The notes under the pieces: model-generated
The model's input: the letters and a program-made list of their open reading frames with translations, nothing else
Databases searched by the model: none
What the model was told of the DNA's origin: nothing
Assembly (NCBI GenBank): GCA_036939755.1
Contig: JALLAZ010000898.1
Span: 1 to 11,349, forward strand
DNA length: 11,349 bases
Direction of reading: 5' to 3'
Source of the DNA: Stephanodiscus triporus
Taxonomy: Eukaryota; Bacillariophyta; Thalassiosirophyceae; Thalassiosirales; Thalassiosiraceae
Program-made: the position numbers and the translations under genes
In this document: in pieces, positions 1 through 7,855 of the stretch
Layout of the letters: every line of letters begins with the position of its first letter
How positions within the stretch are numbered: position 1 is the stretch's first letter

Positions 1-53
1 ATATTTGGTTTGGGCAGGGATGCAACTCATTTCCAAATCGGGGAGTCCCAGAA

Positions 54-344
54 TCAGTTTGGGAGTTTTTCTAATTTGGTGACCAACATATATACCTGTT
101 TGACACAAGGAATTTCATGAATTTGACACCAAACACAAAGAAAATCGCGCTTCATGTATTTCCTACGAGCTAAATGCTCATAATTTTCATCTAAATCACT
201 TTCATCAACATCTATTTTCTTAGCCCAGCTAGTAACACGTGCTAGGGGACACCCAACGCCTAAATTACTAGTAAAATTGTCTAGATTATAACAGGGGGTC
301 GTACTCGTCAGGAAGAGCACCTCCAGGTCACCGAAGCTGCCCAT
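54..344 (-). CDS. Weak hypothetical ORF, 96 codons
   Basis: I do not recognise this ORF. The 96-residue translation has a mixed N-terminal half and a basic C-terminal stretch with two cysteines in a CVWC context and a third a few residues later (IPCVKQ). There is no signal peptide, membrane segment or repeat. A second minus-strand frame (308-553) overlaps its start and reads through an Arg/Thr-rich stretch, so the two could be frame-shifted pieces of one decayed gene or of a transposon-derived tail. Nothing confirms either. The base composition is AT-richer than the large gene to the right. It may simply be a chance ORF. Confidence 0.2.
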   Translation of the reverse strand: MGSFGDLEVLFLTSTTPCYNLDNFTSNLGVGCPLARVTSWAKKIDVDESDLDENYEHLARRKYMKRDFLCVWCQIHEIPCVKQVYMLVTKLEKLPN

Positions 345-623
345 GTGTCAGAATAGTTTTCGACATGCCAAGATCGCACCCGGCACCGCGCGTTTGCCCA
401 CAAGGAGCGTGCCGACACGTCGATGAGGGCCGCCCGGATCGGCCTCCTCCTCCCGCGGCGCTCATCTGTTGTCGTCGTTGTTGGAGGGGAACGGCGGTGC
501 TCATCCAGATCGTTTGGGGGGTCGAGAGGGAGCGTTGGGTCAAAGGACGGCATCTCCGGGTGATAGGTGGCGGCAGCGGATACGGAATATCATTTGGCTC
601 TTTGTTAGGGGCACAGCAAAATT
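345..623. other. Region without a recognisable gene
   Basis: GC-rich sequence with short overlapping ORFs on both strands. A minus-strand frame reads a Pro/Thr/Arg-rich segment followed by a more ordinary stretch around RAALIDVSARSLWANAR, which looks faintly like a protein tail. I cannot assign it to a family. It could be a relic of a mobile element, but no terminal repeats, target-site duplication or transposase motif are visible. Confidence 0.3.
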
Positions 624-709
624 CTATCCCTTAGCTAGCCTTATCTATCCCTTAGCTAGCCTTATCTATCCCTTAGCTAACTGTTAGCTATCCCTTAGCT
701 GACCGTTAG
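624..709. repeat. 21-22 bp tandem repeat, four copies
   Basis: Four head-to-tail copies start at 624, 645, 666 and 688. Each begins with CTATCCCTTAGCT. The first two copies are identical 21-mers ending in AGCCTTAT. The third and fourth are 22 bp and diverge in the second half (AACTGTTAG and GACCGTTAG). Several copies contain the self-complementary TTAGCTAA or near matches. It sits about 410 bp upstream of the large gene at 1117. It could be a plain minisatellite or part of that gene's upstream region. Confidence 0.93.
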
Positions 710-1116
710 TTACCTCCCGGCGACAATTGATATGAGGGGTAGTACGGTGCCAGAAAGTCGTCGTTTTTTTGTTCCCACATCACCGAGGCAGGCTATTTTA
801 GTTCGCGATTTTCATGTACGACCCTGCAACGTGCAACCAATGACCATGACCAGCAGCCAGCGGACGGATAAGTTGCTCAACTCTACCGAGATGATCGAAA
901 CAATATAGATTGATGAGGGCGTAGCGTCAGTTCTCGTCAATAATTTCATTTGCTTTACCTTGGTCTTGTGCCGTGCGCGCGATTAGTCGGGAGCCGCGAG
1001 GGGACGGACGCAATCACAGTGGGCAACATTATTGGTACGGTGGGGTGCTCTCTAATTAATTCCCATCGGAGGAACACATACACGTATCCAGAGGGGAAAC
1101 GAAGCGAAGCGAAACG
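710..1116 (+). promoter_or_regulatory. Presumed upstream region and 5' leader of the 1117 gene
   Basis: About 400 bp without a supported gene. A CCAAT pentamer occurs near 836, and a purine-rich GAAGCGAAGCGAAACG stretch lies directly before the ATG at 1117. No clear TATA box can be placed. The frame open from 950 is an overlapping shadow of the GC-rich start of the large gene. The regulatory role is inferred from position only. Confidence 0.35.
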
Positions 1117-1631
1117 ATGTCGGACCGATCTCGCGAATCGACCCCCCCCGAGTCCTCCCGAACGATCCTCCCCGCCACCGCCACCACCAACGACGACGGC
1201 GAAAATCACGGGAGCAGAAGGGTTGCTGGCTCGAGCAGCAGCAGCAGCAGCAAGAAGATCCTATCCATCGAGAGCACCGCCGACGGCGACATACAGACGG
1301 TCGAGGAAGAACTCTGCCGCTCGTCCGACGACGACGACGACGACGAGGAGGACGAGTACGAGTACGAGACGGTTAGGACGTTCAGCAAGCACCTGCGCGA
1401 CAGCTGGGAGGAGGAGGCGGGCGTCGACGGCGTCGCCGGAGGAGCGGCCGGCGGCGTCGGCGGCGGCGGAGGAGCGAAGTCGTCGTCGTCCTCGTCGTCG
1501 CGTCCTCGTCATCACAGGCGGAACCTCTCCTTGCAGTTTTCGGACTTTTCGATATCGGCGGGGGACGACGTCGTTGACGAGACGACGGAGACGACGGACG
1601 AGCGTCGGCGGGGGGGGGGGGCGCGCGTGGG

Positions 1632-1662
<31 letters not shown>

Positions 1663-4600
1663 GACGCCATCGTCGTCGCCGGTTGCGGCGGCCAGGGCCG
1701 CGCGGGGTCGTCGCGACGGAGGACGGAGAAGGAGACCATCGAGGGCTACGCCGCCGCCGCCGCCGCCGCCTACTACTTCGATCCGCCGCCGCCGTCCTCC
1801 CCTTCCTCCCCCCCCGCTCGGTCGGCCGCGTCGTCTTCGTACGGAGAAACCGAGCGCGCCCGCGGCCCCGCCGACGATGTCGACGATGCGGCATTCGGCA
1901 ACGACGACGTTCGCGGGGGCGGGGATATCGGGCGGGAGAACGAGGACGCCGGGGACGGAGAATGTGCGCCGCCGAGGCCGTCGTTCGCTTGGGGACGATG
2001 CTTGGATTCGATGACATTCGATGATATGAACGAAGTCGTCGTCGCACCGTCCGAGACGTCGGATGCCGCCGCCGCCGACGCCGAGGCGGCGTTCGAGCCG
2101 CCGGCCGCGTCCGCGTCGAGCGGCAGGGGTCAGCAGCCGCTGTCTCGGCCGTCGTCTCGGGATAGCTCGCCCTCTTTCAGCAGGCGCGATCGGTCTCCAT
2201 CGCAACGACTCGGGAGCGACTCTCCCATATCTCCCTACTCGTCGTCGTCGGAGAGATACGACGTCGTCAGGCCGATTCCCTCCCGTCCTCCTACGAGCGC
2301 GGCCGAGGACGGCGGTCGGAAACACCGACGAGTGTTCTCGGGACGGTCCGATCCGGCCATGGCCCATCGGCGCGTTAACACGCGCGGGGACAAGTGCGAG
2401 GCCGGGGATGAGTTCAAATGCGAGGGGTTGGACGGGGCTTACGACGGGCATATGGATCGGCCGCAGGGAGGAGGGGGGGAGACGATCGCCGCTCCTACTA
2501 CTTCCACTGTAGGTATCGAACAGTCTACGGAAACGGAGACTCGTCATCCTCCCATCCATCCCCAGCCGCCTCCGCAACAGCCTCAAGAGCAGGGGCAACA
2601 GCCACCGCCTCATCCTCATCATATATACCCGGCTTATTATCACGGAACTCCTCCTCAATCGATGACAAATGCCAGACCTCCTCCCATCCCTACTCAGCAT
2701 CAGCTGCAACAGCCGCAGGAGCAGGGGCAGCAGCCACCGCCTCATCCTCATCTATACCCGGCTTATTACCACGGAACTCCTCCTCAATCAATGACAGAGC
2801 CTATGAATCCTCCGATGCCTTCTCAGCAGTCGCCGCAACAGCCACATGAGCAGGTTCAGTCACCTCCTCATGGTCACCAATATCCAGCCTATTACCACGG
2901 AACCCCCCCTCATTCGATGACAGAGTCTATGCCTCCTCCGACGCCTTCGCAGCCACCGCCTCATTCTCATATCTACCCGGCCTATTATCACGGAACTCCT
3001 CCTACATCGATGACAGAGGCCGTGCCTCCAACGATGCCCCCCCAGCAGCCGCCGCAGCAAGGTCAGGTTCAGCCACCGCCTCATGGTCACCAATATCCAA
3101 CGTATCATCACGGAACTCATCCTCAATCAATGACAGAGTCTATGCCTCCTCCGATGCCTTCGCATCAGCAGCCGCCGCAACAGCCGAATGGGCAAGTTCA
3201 GCCACCTCCTCATGGTCACCAACATCCAACGTATCATCACGGAACTCCTCCACAATCGATGACAGAGTCTATGCCTCCTCCGATGCCTTCCCAGCAGTCG
3301 CCGCAACAGCCGCAAGGTCAAGTTCAGCCACCTCCTCATGGTCACCAATATCCAACCTATCGTCATGGAAGCCCTTCTTCATCGTACGACCCGACCATCA
3401 ATTATAACGGCCATCATTCACATCCTCAGCGTCCCTACAACCAGAGCACGCCTCCTCCCCCACCACCTGCGTATTACAATTCCTCGCCCCGATCGGATGC
3501 GGGATTCAATAATGCAAACCATGTATCACCTGTGATCTCTGGATATCCTCCGCAAGAACACCCTTCGCAGCAAGTGTCGCCGTATCATCGACATTATCCA
3601 TCACCACCTCAATCTGCCCCCGCCCAATACTTTGCCGAGGCAGGCGCATCAGGAAGTAGCATGTACCCTCCCCCACCACAGCTGGCGCAGCCGGAATTGG
3701 ACGAGAATAATCCTATTTCTCCCAATTCACAAAAGGCTGACGTGCGTGCTAAGCTGCCTGAGAGAGTGAGGACCAAGGGTCATAAGAAAATGGAATCCTT
3801 TGATCCCCTACCATACAATGAAAACGAACGATCTTCGCTAGGGAGTTTCCTCGCAACGACAACAATATTCGACGAGGATCCTTTATGCGTAAACGAAGGT
3901 GGCGCATCTGCTCCTGAAGAGGTTGATCCAGACAAGCATTCGCACAAGCACACCTTGAGCAATATGAGCTTTAACTTTTCGCAAACGAGCATTGAGGAGA
4001 TGAAGGAGTTGGCGGCATCTCCTAAAATGCCTCAGCGACCACCGCCACCACCTCAGCCTTCCAACACATCAAATGATTATACGATGCGGTCTACGAGCCC
4101 AGGTGGCTCTAATCCTATGGCTCAGCAGCTACCGCCTAGGACATCGCCTCCCTCAGCCCCTCCTGCATACTCAACGGATGGGTATCAACTTCATTGCTCT
4201 AGCCCAACCATCTCTCATGCAATAGCGCCGCCGGGTACCTATCCTCCAACCCCTCCTGCATACTCATCTGGTATATATCCAATGCAGTCTACAAGCCCAG
4301 TTGTCTCTACTTCAATCGTGCCACCGCCCCCGCCGCTGCCAGGGACAGCGCCGGGCTATCCTCCGCCTTCTCCTGAATACTCTACCTGTGGATATCCAAT
4401 CCAGTCTACAAGCCCGGTTGTCTCTACAGCGATTGCGCCGCCGCTGCCGTCGTCGGGGATAGCACCAGTCCACCCTCCAACTCCTCCTGGATACTATATC
4501 TACGACACTCCGCCGCAAGCCATGTGGCATCCTCAGAATCATCAGCAGTCCCCTACTTTTCACAATATGCACCAACCTCCACCGCAACACATGCATTACA

Positions 4601-5304
4601 GCCAAACGCCGTATCACAATCCTGAGCCATATTCACACCCCTGCAACCTGCCACCGCCACAACCTGGGGGATATACCCATGCCTCTCCTCAACAATCGAT
4701 GTATACACCCGGCTCAAACCCGGAAGAGCCGTATTCACCCGAAGAAACTGAAGAGCAAAAACGATGCCGTCGCAAATGTACCGTACCCAGTTGTCCCAAC
4801 CGCGTCGTCCAGGGTGGATTTTGCATATCACACGGAGCTAAGCGCAAGACGTGCTCACATCCTGGATGCACAAAAAACGTCAAAAAGGGAGGACTGTGCA
4901 GCACCCATGGACCCGCTCGAAAGCGTTGTGAATTTATGGGATGTTCTAAGGTGGCTGTGCAGGGTGGGCGCTGCATAACCCACGGAGCGAAGAAGAAGGT
5001 TTGTTGTATCGATGTGTGTAACAAGCAGGCAATATTGAGTGGCATGTGCAAGAAGCATTATGATGAGGCGAATGGTGTTGTCAAGACTCGTTCTTTCGAG
5101 AAAAATGGGGAAGACGTTACCTGGGATGATGTTTGCACTGTTGTTAATGATGATCCAGAAGAGAAAGGAAGTGGTCATCGGCGTGGCCTTTCGATTTTTC
5201 ATGATGATGACTTGATGAATACCATCATCAATAATGGTGCTCCTTCCGCCCCGCCCACACCGCCGGCAGAGAATGATGGTTTGCATGGTCTATCGATCTT
5301 CTAG
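1117..5304 (+). CDS. Large low-complexity protein with four WRKY19-like zinc fingers
   Basis: An uninterrupted 1395-residue ORF; the start is the ATG following GAAACG. Residues 1-470 are acidic and Ser/Gly/Ala-rich, with homopolymer runs (Ser 39-45, Asp 71-76, Ser 122-128, Ala 212-218). Residues about 480-755 form seven Pro/Gln/His repeats, each with a Y-[YHR]-H-G motif. Residues about 990-1130 form a second Pro-rich repeat set around STSPVVST. Residues 1221-1314 hold four fingers of exact form C-x4-C-x9-C-x2-H with a 25-residue period, each preceded by a basic KRK/RKR/KKK linker. This spacing matches the WRKY19-type zinc finger, named for Arabidopsis WRKY19 and common in stramenopiles; there is no WRKY DNA-binding domain. 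HRRNLS, HRRVFS and HRRGLS motifs look like basophilic kinase sites. The likely role is a nuclear or signalling scaffold/regulator, but that is inference. The target is unknown. Confidence 0.88.
2560..3370 (+). repeat. Coding tandem repeat, seven Pro/Gln/His/Tyr units
   Basis: Within the large gene, seven units carry the motif YP-[AT]-Y-[YHR]-HG followed by TPPQSMTE and a Pro/Gln run. The HG pair falls at residues 509, 552, 594, 625, 665, 708 and 750, giving spacings of 43, 42, 31, 40, 43 and 42. The fourth unit is about eleven residues short. Nucleotide identity between units is high (shared CACGGAACTCC and CAATCGATGACAGAG blocks), which points to recent expansion by unequal exchange or slippage. 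Low complexity and repeated aromatic residues suggest a disordered, possibly multivalent segment. Confidence 0.9.
4085..4500 (+). repeat. Second coding Pro/Ser repeat set
   Basis: Roughly four diverged units of about 35-45 residues share the order: Tyr-rich start ([PE]AYS or PEYS with GY or IYP), STSPVVST or SSPTISHA, then a poly-Pro stretch. The middle two copies are the closest, both containing the block TCTACAAGCCC followed by GTTGTCTCTAC. The last unit runs into a Pro/His/Gln/Tyr-rich linker leading to the zinc-finger cluster. Confidence 0.75.
4777..5058 (+). other. Zinc-finger cluster, four C-x4-C-x9-C-x2-H units
   Basis: Metal ligands by residue of the 1117 protein: C1221/C1226/C1236/H1239, C1246/C1251/C1261/H1264, C1271/C1276/C1286/H1289 and C1296/C1301/C1311/H1314. 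Spacing is identical in all four. GG precedes the third cysteine in fingers 1-3 (QGGFC, KGGLC, QGGRC) and SG in finger 4. HG follows the histidine in fingers 1-3 and HY in finger 4, so the last finger is the divergent one. Whether the cluster binds DNA, RNA or protein cannot be told from sequence. Confidence 0.9.
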
Positions 5305-5747
5305 GTATCTAAATATCAATACTTATGGCCCTGCGCCCCGAAATAATTTGAATCGAAAGAAAGCTGTACTGCATTTTATAAGTTAAGTTGTCTAAAGGTT
5401 GCCTTCATACTTACAAGATCTTCAAGGTTGTTGTTTTTGGCCGCGTTATGACGAGAGTCCAGCAATTCTTGGTGACAATTGGTTAGTTACTTATTAGCCC
5501 TCTTCAACGTCATCGGTGCAAAAGATGCAAAGTTGTTAGATTCATTCCGCCATTTAAGTGAGATCTTAGGTATCGTAAATTGCATTATGGGAAATGGAAT
5601 GACAGGAATCAATCGACAGTGACTCACATCGAAAAATGGGCGTACCTTTCGCTCTTCTCAAACTGTAGGGCATCATTATGAGGCTGCTGGTTGTTGCCAT
5701 TGTTAACACTCGGCGAGTTGTCGTGCATATCCTCAGCAGAGTGTGGT
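5305..5747. other. Convergent intergenic region
   Basis: This AT-richer stretch lies between two converging 3' ends and presumably contains the 3' UTR and poly(A) sites of the large gene. I see no RNA gene, terminator-like hairpin or mobile element. The minus-strand frame at 5624-5821 is part of the decayed repeat tail of the neighbouring gene: it contains KPSKLQVKA, a motif repeated further upstream in that tail. Confidence 0.5.
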
Positions 5748-6161
5748 GCCTTCACTTGTAATTTTGAGGGTTTTGGCATTGGGGCTCGCTGCTGATTGTT
5801 GTCATTACTAAGACAACGCATGCTCTTAAACCGTTGCTCAGCAGGGTTACCAGAAGTGGTTGTTGATTGTGCGATGCGGCTGCCTTAACTTGGTGTATTG
5901 AGGGTTTCATATTCGTAACAATACCAGTAGTATCGATGGGTGCTGGTTGGGAAATTGATGCTAGTGCCTTCAATTGTATTTTTGAGGGTTTCGACGTTAG
6001 GGCTCGCTGCAATTTGTCGCCATGAGTAACACACGACAGGCTCTTAAACTGTTGCTCAGTAGGGTTTGCCAGAATTGGGGTTGATTGTCCGATGAGGTTG
6101 CCTTAACTTGTAACATTAAGAATTTCATAACAATTCCATTAGTATCGATGACTTCAGCAGC
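5748..6161. repeat. 218 bp tandem duplication with internal sub-repeat
   Basis: Two diverged copies start at 5748 and 5966 with GCCTTCA-[CA]-TTGTA. Within each, a related GCCTTAACTTG block recurs 134 bp later (5882 and 6100), so the start points alternate 134, 84 and 134 bp and the full unit is exactly 218 bp. Other shared blocks include GGGCTCGCTGC, GCTCTTAAAC.GTTGCTCAG and TAGTATCGATG. The second copy overlaps the 3' end of the ART-RING-DTC gene, so its C-terminal tail and stop at 5997 lie inside the repeat. On the minus strand the copies encode related peptides around [KP]-PS-xx-QxKA and IDT-x-GIV, now out of one continuous frame. A much-degraded third copy may extend to about 5650. Confidence 0.85.
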
Positions 6162-7787
6162 TGGCACGCCCAGACTATTAAGCTCTTGATTGCAGTTTAC
6201 GTAATATCCAGGATCGGGGTAGCCATGGTTTGCTACACCACCAGACCAGCATGTTTCGTGATGAACTGAAGCCCAGGTACATCGGTCATGTGCTCCTGAT
6301 GTAAATGAGGTACCAATAGTGAACATCAGGCCATGCAAACACGCATACTTTAGCCGTTTGAGGAGATTTTGGCCATCAATGTTATTAGGAAGGTATGCTG
6401 CAACGAACTTCGACCCATGTATTTTTCCCGGGCTTTCATGGTAGCTTAATTGGACAGCAGAAGGGGTATCATACGTTACGACAATCGTGTTCACGTCATG
6501 ACCAGAACACTTAGGTAAATCATACATCACCGTCATAATTCCAGAAGGTGATTTACCCTGAGGCTCATTGACATTCAACCTACAGACCGGACATTTGGGT
6601 TCACGCTTCAATGCTTCTCGAATGCAATCTAAATGAAAGACATGGGGATGCTTGCACACGACCAAATCAGCGCAGGGACTATCCGATTGAAGCACATTCA
6701 TGCAGATTACACAAATCTCCTCATTCAAATTACAAGTCGGTGGAGGCTCAATGATTGATGTGTGTAAAATGCAAGAGTCAAGATTCGATGGAGCTGTATA
6801 AGTCAACGATTGGTATTGGATCGACTGGCGCCAGCTTTCTTGAGTGCTAATTGGATTTATCAGCGGCTGACGACCAGCGGTGGCTCTCGCCGTACTCTTG
6901 TTAAAATGCACATCGAATATAACTTGTGGTTCATACTTCATATTCTGCACGGATTCTCTCCCTTTTGAGCTGTCCAACAGCGACTTGCTAAACTTAATAA
7001 GAGCCAGAGACTGCGATGATGACCTGAGGGCTGTCTCATGTTGATATCCACTACTGGCCAACCATCATCATCAAGCCGTATAGGATAAGGCAACTTATTA
7101 CCAATGATGGTGTTTGCATCAATTTCGTTTTCTTTTGATAAGAATACAGGTGCACCTGCAGACGAGCTACTAGTAAGCACGTGTCCCCGTAGCCTGAAAA
7201 TGTAAACGGGTTTTCGCCAGTGTAGATGCCATTGCCAAACACTGAACCGTGGTTGTTTGACGACACAACCTTCACCAAACGCCGCTCCGTATCATACTTT
7301 GGACATTCTCAGAATTGTTGTAATGAAATCCAATGTCGATGTATCCTTGGATGCCACTCTGAGCGAACTCTTCTTGCAGGTGCAACATTGCATCAAAGCT
7401 GTTTTTGGTAGAAAGCATATGATCTACACTATTGACTTGAGGCAAGTCACAGTGCTCACTCCTCGTGCATGTTACAAGCGCTGTGATATTTTCAATTGCC
7501 AGAAGTATCTTGTGATCGCATTGCGCCGTGTGTAAGGCAATTGCATCTATCTCCGCGCAGAGTCTCTCACCGGTAACTTGAAACCTTTTTTGCCCCTTGC
7601 GCTTATGTTTGATGAATGGATTTACGTTGCAAGGAATCATTTGTCTAATCTCGCTCATGTCGAGTCCATCGATGGTACTGTGGCGAGCTTCAATTCTCGT
7701 GAGATACTCAAACGCATCTGTGAAAGTTTTCTTTGGAGTTAGTGAACACAACATGAATTGCTTTGATTCTGATAGTGGGACACGCAT
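5997..7787 (-). CDS. PARP-like ART + RING-H2 + Deltex C-terminal (DTC) protein, frame-disrupted
   Basis: Read from the ATG at 7787, the first ~170 codons include IDIGFHY, placing a His at 7325-7323 where ART folds have the first triad residue. A second frame then carries NNHGSVFGNGIYTGENPF and LLVARLQ, a PARP-type segment with Tyr at 7224-7222. A third frame runs through GAPVFLSKENEID to DDDGWPVV. The original frame resumes with HETALRSSSQSLALIKF, where Glu (7037-7035) suits the third triad position. A RING-H2 follows (about 6713-6580: C-x2-C, C-x3-H-x2-H-x2-C, CPVC), then a DTC domain (about 6545-6160: IVVTYDTP, AYLPNN, FTIGTSFTSG, VHHET, GYPDPGYY). DTC proteins are E3 ubiquitin ligases whose DTC binds NAD+/ADP-ribose. 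The three frame changes (near 7275-7290, 7150-7160 and 7036-7063) each need one extra base and sum to three. The RING-DTC part is otherwise free of stops. It may be a recent pseudogene, or the base calls may be wrong. About 597 codons. Confidence 0.82.
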
Positions 7788-7855
7788 TTTCAAGCGTCCA
7801 TTTTGCTTCTCTACAGTGAAACTCGTTCAAGGCCCTCACGCAGAACAACTCCTAA

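Noticed and set aside
300..560. Transposase or retroelement remnant on the minus strand
   Set aside because: The Arg/Thr-rich and ALIDVSARSLWANAR segments are suggestive, but I found no catalytic motif, terminal repeat or target-site duplication to support the claim.
624..709. Repeat array as a possible CRISPR
   Set aside because: Copies are head to tail with no spacers, and the setting is eukaryotic.
950..2751. Long ORFs overlapping the 5' part of the large gene (plus frame 950-2014; minus frames 1261-2751 and 1382-2047)
   Set aside because: Their translations are Arg/Pro/Ser homopolymers, as expected from reading GC-rich triplet repeats in other frames. The 1117 frame alone continues into conserved zinc fingers.
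4855..5286. Minus-strand ORF opposite the zinc fingers
   Set aside because: It is the complement of a strongly constrained coding segment with perfect finger spacing; no independent features.
1117..5304. Calling the large gene a WRKY transcription factor
   Set aside because: Only the WRKY19-type finger is present. There is no WRKYGQK motif or WRKY zinc ligand pattern, so that name would mislead.
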